Origin: an uncultured Mucilaginibacter sp.
GTDB lineage: Bacteria; Bacteroidota; Bacteroidia; Sphingobacteriales; Sphingobacteriaceae
Length of the DNA stretch: 47,696 bases
Assembly: GCF_937859865.1 (NCBI RefSeq)
Contig: NZ_CALMAT010000050.1
Coordinates: 1-47,696, forward strand
Direction: 5' to 3'
Position numbers and translations under genes: made by a program. The notes under the pieces were generated by a model. It worked only from the letters and a program-made list of their open reading frames with translations. It had not been told where the DNA came from and searched no databases. This document shows positions 8,131 to 18,158 of the stretch, in pieces (positions within the stretch are counted from its first letter, which is position 1; each line of letters begins with the position of its first letter).

Positions 8131-10470
8131 TTATGGGTTGATGGCCGGCTCGGTAACCGAAGTGGTATCTACAATTGGCGCAGCAATACTGTCTGTGCGT
8201 GTGGTGTCCACCTTAATCCTTGGCGTTGGGCAGTTGTATTCTTTGCTGATCTTGCTCCAAGGTTTTGGAAATGGGCCGCGCGTATAACCGGATTTCGGGT
8301 CGTCGTAAACTTTTTCCATAAATTCACCAAAAATAGGCAAGGCCGTGCGCGAGCCTTCGCCCGTTTGCGAAGTTTTAAAGTGGACGCTCCGTTCATCGGC
8401 ACCAACCCAAATCCCGGTAACCAAATCTTTGGTGATGCCCATGTACCAACCATCCGCATAGCCGGAAGATGTGCCGGTTTTGCCGCCAATCTGGTTATTG
8501 CCGCCTTTCCACAAATCTGGATATTCCCACAAAGCCTGCGAAGTTCCGCCCGGTTCTTCCATCCCGCCGCGAAACATATACAACATTAGCCAAGCCGTTT
8601 CTTCACTTAAAACGGAAGTCGTTTTTGGTTTGAATTCGGCAATGATATTGCCTTTATTGTCCGTGATTTTTGCCACCAAAATTGGGTCAATCCGGTTCCC
8701 CTTGTTTAAAAAAGTACTGTAAGCGCGTACCATTTCATAAACAGAAACATCGTTGGAACCCAAAGAAACGGAAGGAACGGATTCTAAACGGCTGTCAATC
8801 CCGCATTTGTGTGCATATTCTACCACTTTGTCCCAACCTACTTTTTCGGTTACTTGCGCTGTAATCGAGTTGACCGATTTGCCCATCGCCCAGCGTAAAC
8901 TCATTTCCTGGTACGAAAAACTAAAACTGGCATTTTTAGGTTCCCAAACATCTGGCTTGCCTTCATTATTGATGTATTTGATGGAAACGGGCTTGTCGGT
9001 AAACTTATCGCAAGGCGTCATTCCGTTGTCCAACGCAGCGCAATAAGCAAACGGTTTAAAAGTAGAACCGGCCTGGCGTTTGGCCTGGTTTACGTGGTCG
9101 TATTTAAAATACTGATGGTTGATGCCGCCCACCCAAACCTTAATTTTCCCGGTCGAAGGTTCGATCGTCATCATACCGGTATTTAACAAACGAGCGTAGT
9201 ATTTGATGGAATCGTAGGTAGAGAAAGTTGTGTCCTGATCGCCTTTCCAGGTAAAAACCTGCATCCGTTTTTTACGGTTAAAATAAGCATCAACAGAATC
9301 CTGGTTATTTTTGTACTTCTTTTCCAGCAGATTGTAGATTGGCAAACGCTGCACGGCACGTTGCGGAAAATCCAGGATTTCTTTGCCATCCAAAGTCCGC
9401 CACGGGTTTTCTTTCCCCCAAACACCTTGAAAACGTTTTTGCAAAGCTTTCATTTTATCGGCAACGGCTTCTTCGGCGTAACCTTGCAAACGTGAATCAA
9501 TCGTTGTATAAATTTTCAAACCATCGGCATACAGATCGTAATCGTTGTCATCGCACCATTTTTCCAGCCATTTGTCCACTGCCGTGCGGATGTACGAATC
9601 ACCTTGCGCTTCGTTTTCCACATAACTTAAATCCAATTGAACCGGGCTTGCGCTATAATTCGCATAATCCGCTTTGGTGATGTAACCGTATTTCTCCATC
9701 TGCGACAAAACTACGTTCCTACGTTCCTTTGATTTTTCCGGGTTTTTGATGGGATTATAGGTTGAAGTCGCTTTCAACATGCCAATCAAAGTAGCCGCTT
9801 CGGCAGGATTAACTTGGTCCGGGTTTTTGTTGAAATATTTAAGCGATGCTGTTTTTATGCCAAAAGAATTGTTGCCGAACGGAACCGTGTTGAAATACAA
9901 AGTGAGGATTTGGTTTTTGCTGTAGCTGCGCTCGATCTTAAACGCCGTCAGCCATTCTTTAAATTTATAAGCAATTGTCCGCAAAACCGGCACATACGAA
10001 ATCGGCCCCTGGTATTTCTTTTTTCGGGTCTGAAACAAATTCTTGGCCAACTGCTGGGTAATGGTACTAGCACCGCGCCGGTCGCCGGTCGCCGTAGAAA
10101 CCATACTGCTAAACAAACCATAAAAATCAACGCCGTGATGCTGGTAAAAACGCGTATCTTCTGTGGCAACCAAAGCGTGGATGAGGTTGGGCGAAATCTT
10201 TTGAAAATCAACCGGCGAACGGTTTTCCTTGTAATACCGCCCGATCAGTTTTCCGTCGGCCGTATAAACATCCGAAGCGATAGACAAAGTTGGGTTTTTA
10301 ATATCTTCCGTATTTGGCGAATGGCCGAACAGCCACAAAAAGTTTAGCTCAACCGCACAAAAAAGGATGATGATAAAATATACCAGGTAAACGAAGTATC
10401 GTAGAACCGGATTTTTTAAGCTTAAAAACATAAATAAACGAAGTATTTCGAGGTGTACAAACGTAAGCAA
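8131..10470 (-). CDS. Class A penicillin-binding protein (PBP1a-like transglycosylase/transpeptidase)
   Basis: Up to 779 residues. One N-terminal membrane segment (about 26-48) is followed by a GT51 transglycosylase domain with the catalytic Glu in ATEDTRFYQHHGVD (Glu104) and GASTITQQLAKN. The transpeptidase domain has the nucleophile motif GSTFKPF (SxxK), SVNS (SxN) and KTGTSSG (KTG). It polymerises lipid II and crosslinks peptidoglycan in the periplasm. An internal ATG at 10429-10431 (residue 14, MFLSLKNP) would give a more typical short cytoplasmic tail and may be the real start. The core repeat ATGCTGTTTTTA lies in the coding region at 9846-9857. Confidence 0.93.
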   Translation of the reverse strand: MLTFVHLEILRLFMFLSLKNPVLRYFVYLVYFIIILFCAVELNFLWLFGHSPNTEDIKNPTLSIASDVYTADGKLIGRYYKENRSPVDFQKISPNLIHALVATEDTRFYQHHGVDFYGLFSSMVSTATGDRRGASTITQQLAKNLFQTRKKKYQGPISYVPVLRTIAYKFKEWLTAFKIERSYSKNQILTLYFNTVPFGNNSFGIKTASLKYFNKNPDQVNPAEAATLIGMLKATSTYNPIKNPEKSKERRNVVLSQMEKYGYITKADYANYSASPVQLDLSYVENEAQGDSYIRTAVDKWLEKWCDDNDYDLYADGLKIYTTIDSRLQGYAEEAVADKMKALQKRFQGVWGKENPWRTLDGKEILDFPQRAVQRLPIYNLLEKKYKNNQDSVDAYFNRKKRMQVFTWKGDQDTTFSTYDSIKYYARLLNTGMMTIEPSTGKIKVWVGGINHQYFKYDHVNQAKRQAGSTFKPFAYCAALDNGMTPCDKFTDKPVSIKYINNEGKPDVWEPKNASFSFSYQEMSLRWAMGKSVNSITAQVTEKVGWDKVVEYAHKCGIDSRLESVPSVSLGSNDVSVYEMVRAYSTFLNKGNRIDPILVAKITDNKGNIIAEFKPKTTSVLSEETAWLMLYMFRGGMEEPGGTSQALWEYPDLWKGGNNQIGGKTGTSSGYADGWYMGITKDLVTGIWVGADERSVHFKTSQTGEGSRTALPIFGEFMEKVYDDPKSGYTRGPFPKPWSKISKEYNCPTPRIKVDTTRTDSIAAPIVDTTSVTEPAINP

Positions 10471-10521
10471 TTAAGCCAAATTACCAGCTTTTGCAAAATA
10501 CTGTAGCGATATTTATACTGA

Positions 10522-13134
10522 TTACTTTAGCTTTTGTTCGGCTGCCGAAGTTTTTGCCGGTAAAACAGCTTTGACGTCTTCTTTAACTTTGGTGAAAGTG
10601 CCACTTACCACTTTGCTTGCGATACTGTTTTTAGCAGCAATAATTTTGATGGTTGTGGTGTTGCTGATATTGATCGGGCTAACATATTCTTTCGATTGCA
10701 AAGTCGGCGTGCTGCCATCCAAAGTATAAAAAATTTTAACACTGTCCTGTGCCGAAGCCGCCGAAACCGTCATCGGTTTGGTAAACGTTTTGGAAGGCGC
10801 AATGAGATAAGGGTTTACGGTAATCAAATGATCGGTAATGGCCGAAACCGGTTTTTCCAGATCGGCCATGTACAACTTGTTCGGTAGTTTTCCAATAAAA
10901 ACATCCCAGTTTCCGCCGTTGGCTAAATTTTCATACGGTAAAAACAGCTTGTTGTAAGGCTTTCCGTTCAGTTGCATGCCTTGCAAATAAAAACTGTTGG
11001 TGGCGTTGCCAGAAGAATTGATGATAAACTTTTTACCGTTTTCGAGGTTGATCGTGGCTTTATCAAAAACCGGCATCCCAATCTGGAAGTTGTTTTGGCC
11101 GGGCGCAATGTTGTACAAACCCAACGCATTCATCACGTACCAGGCACTCATTTGTCCGCAATCTTCATTTCCGGCCAAACCATCCGGCGCAGCTTTGTAC
11201 AAGGTGTTCATGATCTTGTTCAAATAATACTGTGTTTTGTAAGGGTCATCGGTAAAGTTGTACAAGTAAGCAATGTGGTGGCTCGGCTCGTTTCCGTGAA
11301 CGTATTGGCCAATTGTCCCGGTGATATCCGGCAAGCTTCTGCCCGTCATTTCGGAATTTGCAGAAAACAAAGCATCCAGTTTATTTTCCAGGTTTTCTTT
11401 TCCGCCCAGCATCGCCGTTAAACCATTTACATCCTGCGGCATAAAAAACGAAAACTGCCAAGCGTTTCCTTCGGTGAAGTTGTTGTCCACGTCCGAAGGT
11501 TTAAAAGGAGCAAGCCAGGTTCCGTTGGTACGCGTTTGCACGAAACCAGTTTGATTGTTGTACACGTTCTTCCAGTTTTGGGCGCGCTGGATGTATTCGG
11601 CATAATCCTGATCGTGTTTTAACATTTTGGCCAGTTGCGCGATGCACCAGTCATCGTAAGCATATTCCAATGTTTTGGAAACCGATTCGTTCTCATCTTC
11701 CGCCAAAACCAAACCATTTTTCCGGTACGAATCCAGCCCGAACTGGTTTCGGTTGACCGCATCTTTCATCATTTTAAATGCTTTTTCGGCATCAAAACCG
11801 CGCAAACCTTTAGCATAAGCATCTACCATAACCGGGATGGAATGGTTGCCGATCATACAATAAGTTTCGTTGGAAGCCAAAGGCCAAATGGGCAGCAAAC
11901 CGCCTTGCTCGTTCATCGCCATAAAGCTTTTTATAAAATCAAGCGTGCGTTTTTTATCTATTAAAAGAAGCAACGGATGCTCGGCGCGGTACGTGTCCCA
12001 CAAAGAAAAAACGGTGTAATAATTAAAACCTTCTGCTTTGTGGATTTGCTGGTCCATACCGCGGTATTGCCCGTCCACATCGTTATAAATATTGGGCGCC
12101 AGCATACAATGGTACAAAGCCGTGTAAAAAATAGTTTGTTTGATGCGGGCATAATCCAATGTTCGGGTTCGAGGTTGCGGCCTTCCTGCAAAACCTCCGA
12201 AACCCATGTTGTTTTGCTGAACTGGCGGCATTACAGGCGCGCCGCCTTCCACCTGAATTTTGGAAAGCGCTGCCTGCCAGGTATCTTTTGCATTGCGCAT
12301 TACTTTTTTAAAGTCGAAATCGGGTACTTCGGCATCTAAATTTTTTAAAGCACCATCAGCACTGACCGAAGAAATACCAACTTTGGCAATTACCTCACCC
12401 GGGTTATCAAATTGGATAAACATTTTGATGTTCTTGCCTTGCAGCTTTTTTTCGCCTTCTTTGATCTGGTCGTTTTGTGCAATACCGTAAGTTTTAAAAG
12501 GCTTGGAAAACTTGGCGTAGAAGTAAACCGATTGGTCTTTTGCCCAGGAAGAAGAGCGGCGAAAACCGCGTATTTCATGATCGTTTAGCATTTCAATCCA
12601 GGAATCTAAAACCGAATCGCGGTGCTGCAAATCAATAATGATGTTGGCTTCTTTTGTTGATGGAAAAGTGTAACGGTGCACGCCAACGCGCGTAGTTGCG
12701 GTCAGCTCTACTGTAATATTGTACTTATCTAAGGTGGTGGTGTAATAACCGGGAGCAGCATTTTCGTTTTTTTTCTGAAAAGCGGAGCGATAATCTTTGT
12801 TGCTTAACTGCGGTTTGCCGGTGGTTGGCATAAACAAAACATCGCAATAATCAGGAACGCCGGTCCCGCTCAAGTGTGTGTGCGAGAAGCCATAAACCAG
12901 CGAATCGGTATAGTAATAGCCCGAACTTCCGTCCCAACCTTCCAGCCTGGTATCCGGACTTAACTGCACCATCCCGAAAGGCACAACCGCGCCGGGATAG
13001 GTGTGGCCGTGGCCGCCGGTGCCGATAAAAGGGTCAACCAATCGGGTATAATCCACTTTTCTTTGTGCCGATGCTTCGTTTAGCAGCATAAAAATGAGCG
13101 GTAAAAAGAGCAGTTTATGTTTGATGAAATTCAT
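10522..13134 (-). CDS. GH92 family alpha-mannosidase, secreted
   Basis: An 870-residue protein with a Sec signal peptide ending near SAQ (residue 24). The GH92 signature is clear: DPFIGTGGHGHTYPGA, PFGMVQLSPDT, GFSHTHLSGTG and, further on, GNEPSHH and GNEDCGQMSAWYV, which hold the Ca-binding and acid/base residues of exo-acting alpha-mannosidases. The last 100 residues form a chitobiase/hexosaminidase C-terminal-like domain (FYTLDGSTPT). It probably trims mannose from N-glycans or mannans in the periplasm or at the cell surface. A Pro/Gln/Gly/Phe-rich insert at about residues 299-325 is unusual. No SusC/SusD genes are adjacent. Confidence 0.93.
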   Translation of the reverse strand: MNFIKHKLLFLPLIFMLLNEASAQRKVDYTRLVDPFIGTGGHGHTYPGAVVPFGMVQLSPDTRLEGWDGSSGYYYTDSLVYGFSHTHLSGTGVPDYCDVLFMPTTGKPQLSNKDYRSAFQKKNENAAPGYYTTTLDKYNITVELTATTRVGVHRYTFPSTKEANIIIDLQHRDSVLDSWIEMLNDHEIRGFRRSSSWAKDQSVYFYAKFSKPFKTYGIAQNDQIKEGEKKLQGKNIKMFIQFDNPGEVIAKVGISSVSADGALKNLDAEVPDFDFKKVMRNAKDTWQAALSKIQVEGGAPVMPPVQQNNMGFGGFAGRPQPRTRTLDYARIKQTIFYTALYHCMLAPNIYNDVDGQYRGMDQQIHKAEGFNYYTVFSLWDTYRAEHPLLLLIDKKRTLDFIKSFMAMNEQGGLLPIWPLASNETYCMIGNHSIPVMVDAYAKGLRGFDAEKAFKMMKDAVNRNQFGLDSYRKNGLVLAEDENESVSKTLEYAYDDWCIAQLAKMLKHDQDYAEYIQRAQNWKNVYNNQTGFVQTRTNGTWLAPFKPSDVDNNFTEGNAWQFSFFMPQDVNGLTAMLGGKENLENKLDALFSANSEMTGRSLPDITGTIGQYVHGNEPSHHIAYLYNFTDDPYKTQYYLNKIMNTLYKAAPDGLAGNEDCGQMSAWYVMNALGLYNIAPGQNNFQIGMPVFDKATINLENGKKFIINSSGNATNSFYLQGMQLNGKPYNKLFLPYENLANGGNWDVFIGKLPNKLYMADLEKPVSAITDHLITVNPYLIAPSKTFTKPMTVSAASAQDSVKIFYTLDGSTPTLQSKEYVSPINISNTTTIKIIAAKNSIASKVVSGTFTKVKEDVKAVLPAKTSAAEQKLK

Positions 13135-13263
13135 TTATTTTTTGGTGTGAATAGGAAGAAGAACGCGTATGAAAAATTAAAATTTTGTAAATAAATTTTG
13201 GCTGTGCAAATAACGGTAATTATCCAATTTTCGTTTCTGCTATTAAAAATCCGGTTTAAAAGG

Positions 13264-13346
13264 TTTTGGCTAAAGCCAACTTCGCAGCTTTGGTTTCCCC
13301 CGGCCTAAAGGCCGGGGAAATGAAAAACAGGCACGAGGCTTTAGCC
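13264..13346. repeat. GC-rich nested inverted repeat (REP-like)
   Basis: An inner hairpin TTTCCCC/GGGGAAA with GGCCTAAAGGCC at its centre (13294-13320) is enclosed by GGCTAAAGCC (13268-13277) and GGCTTTAGCC (13337-13346). The CTAAAG/CTTTAG theme is common in intergenic repeats of Bacteroidota. It stands out from the AT-rich surroundings. Confidence 0.75.
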
Positions 13347-13371
13347 CAAAAACGAAAATAAAAAAACTATA

Positions 13372-13408
13372 ATTCTTCTTTTATCAGCAAAAAATTAGTG
13401 TCTGCTTA
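13372..13408 (-). repeat. Extended dispersed repeat, one core mismatch
   Basis: ATTCTTCTTTTA followed by TCAGC and AAAAAATTAGTGTCTGCTTA. It is a near-exact direct copy of 13469-13506. Confidence 0.85.
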
Positions 13409-13468
13409 TTTTTTATTTTTTGAAAAAATGCACCGTTAGCTTTTGTGCTTCTTTCAAAAACAACTGCA

Positions 13469-13507
13469 ATGCTTCTTTTATCGGCAAAAAATTAGTGTCT
13501 GCTTATG
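13469..13507 (-). repeat. Extended dispersed repeat containing a stop codon
   Basis: Core ATGCTTCTTTTA at 13469-13480, then TCGGC and AAAAAATTAGTGTCTGC. The TAA stop of the glycosyltransferase gene (13503-13505, read on the minus strand) is inside it. Confidence 0.88.
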
Positions 13508-14420
13508 CTTTTATTTCCGGCGAAAATTCATCTTCAGCACGGATGCTTCTTTTATCCCTAAAAAATTGGCGTATATCTGCCTCGTTCAAATCTTTGTAAA
13601 TTTTTGTGGAATGGATGATTTTTTTCCCTCGTTTGTACAGTTCTTCCGGCGAGGTTGGCAAACTCCTCCAGGAAACACCAAACGGTAAATTGCCGCTTTC
13701 CAGATCACCCAGTTCAAAATCCACAGCTTTGGTGAGTAAACCAAAAATATGGTCTTCTTCTAAATAAATTTTCCGGATACCGTAATCCGGCAACATATTG
13801 GCTTCGCGCAATTTCTGTAAAAAAAGTTCGCTTACGATGTATGCACCACCAAAAATGTTTTCGCCCATGGCATAACCGTTCAACAAAGCTTTGATCACCA
13901 ATTTGCGCAAAGCCAGGTTTGCTTTTGGTTTTGATAAAAAGCGCCAAGTCAAAGCGTAAGTGGTAATTTGGTGCATTGGCCAATAATTTTCTACCGCATT
14001 TCCTGCAAAATCCCGTGGTTCTTTTCCTCTTTTTACAAAACCGGCGATGCCAATTTTAGGGTTTTTTGCGAATAGTTCAATCGCTTCTGCTTGCGGATTA
14101 TAGCCGGTAATCAAAGCATCCGTATCCATCCGCAGCAAAACTTTAAACTGGTAATTGTCCAACGCATAAGCAAAAGCATGGCTCAACGTGATGTACAATC
14201 CGCCCAATAAACCAAACCGCTGCTGGTTGATAATCACATCAATATCCGGGTAATTTTGCTTGAGCTGCGCGCCGTAATCTTTCTTCGAATCATCAATTAA
14301 AATGATTTTGTAAGGGCACAAACAGTAGTGGATGATGCTGTTGAGCGTATCTGCAATAAAAGGGATTTTGCAGTTTGGCCCAACCGGAATCACTACCAGC
14401 AGATCGTATTGTTGCTTCAT
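13503..14420 (-). CDS. Family 2-like glycosyltransferase (GT-A fold)
   Basis: About 305 residues from the preferred start ATG at 14418-14420 (MKQQYDLLVVIPVG). An upstream in-frame ATG at 14472-14474 would add 18 residues without homology character. The N-terminus shows the Rossmann-like strand LLVVIPVG, then IILIDDS, and a metal-binding motif in LLRMDTDALI, as in GT-A enzymes. No membrane segments are seen, so it is probably a cytoplasmic sugar transferase; donor and acceptor are unknown. The C-terminal tail after QFF is encoded within and between two repeat copies (13543-13573 and 13469-13507), so the tail may be a by-product of repeat insertion. Confidence 0.8.
   Translation of the reverse strand: MKQQYDLLVVIPVGPNCKIPFIADTLNSIIHYCLCPYKIILIDDSKKDYGAQLKQNYPDIDVIINQQRFGLLGGLYITLSHAFAYALDNYQFKVLLRMDTDALITGYNPQAEAIELFAKNPKIGIAGFVKRGKEPRDFAGNAVENYWPMHQITTYALTWRFLSKPKANLALRKLVIKALLNGYAMGENIFGGAYIVSELFLQKLREANMLPDYGIRKIYLEEDHIFGLLTKAVDFELGDLESGNLPFGVSWRSLPTSPEELYKRGKKIIHSTKIYKDLNEADIRQFFRDKRSIRAEDEFSPEIKA
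13543..13573 (-). repeat. Extended dispersed repeat inside the glycosyltransferase 3' end
   Basis: Core ATGCTTCTTTTA at 13543-13554 followed by TCCC and TAAAAAATTGGCGTA. It is an unusually complete copy for one inside a coding region. Confidence 0.85.
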
Positions 14421-14479
14421 ATGATGTTTCTGTTTATTCTTGAAAATAGCAGTGGATGTAAAGGTAAAATTCAAACGCC

Positions 14480-14514
14480 AAAAAACCCGGCCGGATTAAT
14501 TTTCCTGCCGGGTT
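14480..14514 (-). terminator. Rho-independent terminator of the S9 peptidase gene
   Basis: On the minus strand, AACCCGGC and GCCGGGTT pair around a loop of about 15 bases and run into a T tract. It lies about 25 bases after the stop codon at 14539. Confidence 0.8.
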
Positions 14515-14538
14515 TATATGCTTTGTTTCGGAAAAAGG

Positions 14539-17373
14539 TTACTTTGTTAATTCAAATCCCCATTCTTTTCCTTTGTCCACTGCCGGAACGCCGCTGGCCA
14601 TCCAAACCGGCATGGGCGCGCCTTTTAAAAAATGGTCAAAAAATTGTTGCTCGCGGATAGAAATATCTTTCCGGTTTTGCCGCAGCACCAAATTGTGCGC
14701 TTCGTTGTTGTATTGCAGCAGCCAAACGGGTTTGTTTAGCCTTCGTAAAGCGGTAAACATTTCGATGCCCTGATACCATGGAACGGCGCCATCTGCATCA
14801 TTAGACATGATGACCACCGGCGTTTTCACTTTTGGCAACTGGAACAAAGGCGAATTGCGGATGTACAATTGTGTGCTGTCCCATAAATTGCCACCGATTC
14901 GGCTTTGTCCTTTTTCGTACTGACCTTCGCGCGTAATGCCGCTTTCCCAACGGATACCACCATAAGCCGAAGTCATGTTGGCAACCGGTGCACCGGCCCA
15001 AGCCGCAGCATACATATTGGTTTGGGTGATGAGAAAAGCAACCTGGTAACCGCCCCAGCTTTGTCCCTGGACGCCGATATGCGCGCCATCAACCCAGGGA
15101 TTTTTCTTTAAATTTTCCACACCCGAATTGATAAATTCAACTGCAGAAGCGCCGGGCTGGCCTCTTTCGTAACTGATGTCCGGTGTAAAAACCAAATAAC
15201 CGTTGCTTACAAAAAACGAAATTGGCAAACGGGAAGGCGTTGGCGCAGGCGGAACGTAACTGTACAAACCTTCCGACAATTTTTCGTAAAAATAAACCAG
15301 CATCGGATACTTCTTTTGCGGGTCGAAATTCTCCGGTTTGTACAAAATCCCTTTGGATGGATAACCTTTTGGCGTGGTCCAATTGACCAATTCTGCCGTT
15401 CCCCAATTGTACTGGCTTTGCTGCGGATTGATTGCGCTTAGTTTCACTTCTTTTTTCAAATCGGTGGAAACATACAAATCCGGAGAATGCTGATAGTTTG
15501 CTTTGGTATAAATGTAAGCGTCGCTGTTTTTGGCTTTTTGCAAAGTGCCGAAACTGTAAGGCTCCATCAAAATTTTCTCAGGCGTTTTATTGCCGGCGAA
15601 TGCTTTTTTATAAATTCCCCATTGTTTGTTTTCTTCATTCTGAACTACAAATAGCAAAGGTTTTTTGGTTGGGATGGCTTTTTCCTCTTCATTTCCTGCC
15701 ACATTCATCCTTCGGTTTGTTGGTGTTGGATAACGAAAAATTAATTTGTTTTTCCGGCCAAAACCGTTGGTTAAATTGCTTGCTTGTCCGTTTGCCGGAT
15801 CAATTTTCCAAACATCATAACGGTCATAAACCAGCAAATCTTTATCATCGCCCGTCCAACCGGCAATGCCATAAGGCGAAGGGTCATCTGGCACGTCGTT
15901 ATCTTCTTCACCCATTTTTGTACCGGTAGCAGCCGTTAAATTTGTTTTTTTGCCGGTAAAAACAGCATAGCTAAACCAGTTTTGGCTGGCCGAATCAAAC
16001 CAGATCACATAATTTCCGGCAGGAGAAATCTGGTAACGTGCTTTCAACCGCGTGTTGATCTTTTTGTATTCGCCGGTTTTCGTGTCTATCAGATACGCTT
16101 CCTGCAAGTTTCCAGCCCAAACTGCTTGTGCACGTGCGCCGGTATCGGTAACACCCAAAGCATAACGGGCATCGGTATTTTCGGGAAGCATAACATCTTG
16201 AACACCGGGATTTGCCAACTGAACGAGTTTATGATTTGCTTCCGAAGGCGTGATTACCGCCAGATAATTCCGGCGAAGTTCGCGCTGCAAATTGTGCAAT
16301 TGCTGCGGCTGCAGGTAATCGTCTTTGTAGTTCCAAATGTCTAATTTGGCATGTTCAAACTCCACCAAAGTGGTATCCGCAGGTTTCGGGATAGGTGCAG
16401 TGCCAAAAAACAACCGGTTTCCGTTTTTACTGAAATAAACCCGTCCGTCGCCGCTCACCATCCATTTTTCAGGCATTCCCGCTGAACCTGGCGCTGCTAC
16501 AACTTCTGCACTGTCTTTTGAGGTGTTGTAATAATACAATTTAAATGGTTTCACCTGTGCTTTTTCCGGGTTTTTCTCTGCCGCAAAAGCCAATTGTTTT
16601 CCGGTTTCGTCAAACACCAAATTGCGGTAATTGCCACGGCCGCTGCTTACTGTTTTTAGCACATCTTTTTCAACGTCGTACAAAAACAAACCCGATTTTG
16701 CGTCTTTATTTCTCCGCGGAACTGTGGTTGCAAACACCAAATATTTTCCGTTTTTATCCAACTGATAATCGGTTACATATTTAAAAGTGCGTTGCTTGCC
16801 GTTCAGCAATTGTTTTAAGCTGAGGTCGGCACCGTCGCGTGTTGGCGGTGCAACCGTTTGGGCGACTGCTTTTTTTGTTGTATCAGAAACTACTGGTTTT
16901 TTTAAGGTATCGCTGGGCGCGAGATAAGCAAGCACAGAAGCTTTTTCGGCAATTTTAAAAGAGCGGACGGCAGGGATTTTAGTGATCTGGTTTGAACCAA
17001 GCATCATAATACCAAGCGTGTCTTTCGGAAAATCTTCCTGCTTTTTCTTTTTGATGCGCGCCATTCGAATAGCAGCATAAAACGGACGGATCAGGAAAGC
17101 CGCATACTTGGAATCAGCCGTAATCCTTGCCGTATCTGCACGAGGAACCTGAATTTTATTGCTGTTTTTAACGGTAGAAATGACCAACGTAGCATCGCCC
17201 TGCTGCGGCTTTATCACATATGAAACCCATTTGCCGTCATCACTGATGCGTTCATTGCTGATGCTTTGCCAGCCATCATAAACCGAATGGTCTAAAGGTT
17301 TTTTAGCGGTTGTTTGTGCCGATGCTGCATCCAATAAAAAACACAACAAAGGCAGGAGTAAGGTTTTGTGCAT
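14539..17373 (-). CDS. S9 family prolyl oligopeptidase-type peptidase, secreted
   Basis: A 944-residue protein with a Sec signal peptide ending near ASAQ. A long beta-propeller region with TolB-like repeats (for example [12 protein letters not shown] and [12 protein letters not shown]) is followed by a C-terminal alpha/beta hydrolase domain. The catalytic triad is visible: Ser772 in GQSWGGY, Asp861 in NDADGAVPW and His893 in NEAHNL. Such enzymes cleave peptides in the periplasm, commonly as dipeptidyl or acylaminoacyl peptidases. A core repeat (15957-15968) encodes part of YAVFTGKK within the propeller. A terminator follows at 14480-14514. Confidence 0.9.
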   Translation of the reverse strand: MHKTLLLPLLCFLLDAASAQTTAKKPLDHSVYDGWQSISNERISDDGKWVSYVIKPQQGDATLVISTVKNSNKIQVPRADTARITADSKYAAFLIRPFYAAIRMARIKKKKQEDFPKDTLGIMMLGSNQITKIPAVRSFKIAEKASVLAYLAPSDTLKKPVVSDTTKKAVAQTVAPPTRDGADLSLKQLLNGKQRTFKYVTDYQLDKNGKYLVFATTVPRRNKDAKSGLFLYDVEKDVLKTVSSGRGNYRNLVFDETGKQLAFAAEKNPEKAQVKPFKLYYYNTSKDSAEVVAAPGSAGMPEKWMVSGDGRVYFSKNGNRLFFGTAPIPKPADTTLVEFEHAKLDIWNYKDDYLQPQQLHNLQRELRRNYLAVITPSEANHKLVQLANPGVQDVMLPENTDARYALGVTDTGARAQAVWAGNLQEAYLIDTKTGEYKKINTRLKARYQISPAGNYVIWFDSASQNWFSYAVFTGKKTNLTAATGTKMGEEDNDVPDDPSPYGIAGWTGDDKDLLVYDRYDVWKIDPANGQASNLTNGFGRKNKLIFRYPTPTNRRMNVAGNEEEKAIPTKKPLLFVVQNEENKQWGIYKKAFAGNKTPEKILMEPYSFGTLQKAKNSDAYIYTKANYQHSPDLYVSTDLKKEVKLSAINPQQSQYNWGTAELVNWTTPKGYPSKGILYKPENFDPQKKYPMLVYFYEKLSEGLYSYVPPAPTPSRLPISFFVSNGYLVFTPDISYERGQPGASAVEFINSGVENLKKNPWVDGAHIGVQGQSWGGYQVAFLITQTNMYAAAWAGAPVANMTSAYGGIRWESGITREGQYEKGQSRIGGNLWDSTQLYIRNSPLFQLPKVKTPVVIMSNDADGAVPWYQGIEMFTALRRLNKPVWLLQYNNEAHNLVLRQNRKDISIREQQFFDHFLKGAPMPVWMASGVPAVDKGKEWGFELTK

Positions 17374-17399
17374 ATTTAAACTTTCGTTAAAGTTTAAAT

Positions 17400-17439
17400 A
17401 TGCTGTTTTTATCGGATAAAATTTGGTGTGGGAATAAAA
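17400..17439 (-). repeat. Extended dispersed repeat, left copy flanking the Phd/PIN pair
   Basis: Core ATGCTGTTTTTA at 17400-17411, then TCGGATAAAA and TTGGTGTGGGAATAAAA (17423-17439). The last 17 bases recur exactly at 18210-18226. TTTTATC and GATAAAA can form a short internal stem. Confidence 0.88.
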
Positions 17440-17456
17440 AAGTTACAAAGGAAGCT

Positions 17457-17855
17457 TTACCAAAATGTTTTTAGTCCAACTGCTTCATACTGTTGTATAT
17501 TAGTGTCTTTAGTTATCAAAATGTATTTGTTTTGCAAAGCTTGCCAAATTAACATTTTATCGAAAGGGTCTTTATGAAAAGAAGTATTAAGTTGATGATA
17601 AGTTGTACAATCTTGCGGCGATAATGAGATTAACTCAAATCCTGTTTCAATAGATAAATCTCTTAATTCTTCTGGCTTTAATCCCGAAAGGGCCAATTTT
17701 CCTAAAGAAAATTTTATCGAGATTTCCCAAAACGAAACACAACTTACTAAAGCAGTATTTTCAACATTTTCAAGTATCTCCCTAACTTTATCTGATAGTT
17801 TCCCTCTTTCAAGTATCGACCAAATCAATGTATGGGTATCTAAAAGATAACTCAT
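17457..17855 (-). CDS. PIN domain toxin (VapC-like)
   Basis: A 132-residue PIN-domain protein. The acidic metal-binding residues are at the expected places: Asp6 in LLDTHTLIW, Glu in SFWEISIK (about residue 44) and Asp in KDPFDKMLIWQAL (about 95-99), with a final ITKDTNIQQY. The DTHTLIW form belongs to the PIN group commonly paired with Phd/YefM-type antitoxins, predicted to cleave RNA. It overlaps the antitoxin gene by four bases (17852-17855), typical of coupled toxin-antitoxin translation. Length is complete. The pair lies between two 40-bp direct repeats. Confidence 0.88.
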   Translation of the reverse strand: MSYLLDTHTLIWSILERGKLSDKVREILENVENTALVSCVSFWEISIKFSLGKLALSGLKPEELRDLSIETGFELISLSPQDCTTYHQLNTSFHKDPFDKMLIWQALQNKYILITKDTNIQQYEAVGLKTFW

Positions 17856-18088
17856 AAATTAATAAACTCTTCTTCTGTCATTTTAAAATCATCGCTAAAA
17901 ACAGCAGTTGCTTTTCCTTCCAAAATACCCAGTTTCCGTTTTGGTTTTTCTTGACCGCTTTCCGGAATAAAGTATCCAATTACTTGTTTCTTTTTCCCAA
18001 AAGTTACCGCAATTTTTTCTCCGGCTTTTACTTTTTCTATTACTTCAGAGAAGTTAGTTTTAAATTCTCCAACAGACATTTTTTTCAT
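17852..18088 (-). CDS. Phd/YefM-type antitoxin
   Basis: A 78-residue protein whose N-terminus (MSVGEFKTNFSEVIEKVKAG) and the following IAVTFGKKKQVIGYF strand match the prevent-host-death DNA-binding fold. The acidic, flexible C-terminus would wrap and block the PIN toxin encoded immediately downstream, with which it overlaps by four bases. The start could be the first Met or Met4 (MSVGEF); the difference is three residues. Such antitoxins usually repress their own operon. Confidence 0.85.
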   Translation of the reverse strand: MKKMSVGEFKTNFSEVIEKVKAGEKIAVTFGKKKQVIGYFIPESGQEKPKRKLGILEGKATAVFSDDFKMTEEEFINL

Positions 18089-18158
18089 GACAGATGAATT
18101 TGTTTGTTCAAAAATAGGTATTGCTTGTCAAGTTGTCAAGTATAATTAGAGTCAAAAA

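Larger units (their letters stand above)
13135..13502. other. Intergenic region made mostly of repeats
   Basis: No gene is visible in these 368 bases. They hold a GC-rich nested hairpin (13264-13346) and two direct copies of the dispersed repeat (13372-13408 and 13469-13507). They lie between the start of the GH92 gene and the end of the glycosyltransferase gene, so must also contain the GH92 promoter. Confidence 0.7.

Noticed and set aside
9814-10347. 177-aa plus-strand frame within the penicillin-binding protein gene
   Set aside because: It mirrors the transglycosylase domain, whose motifs are on the minus strand.
14421-14474. N-terminal 18-residue extension of the glycosyltransferase
   Set aside because: The GT-A fold begins right after the ATG at 14418-14420; the extension has no signal or domain character.
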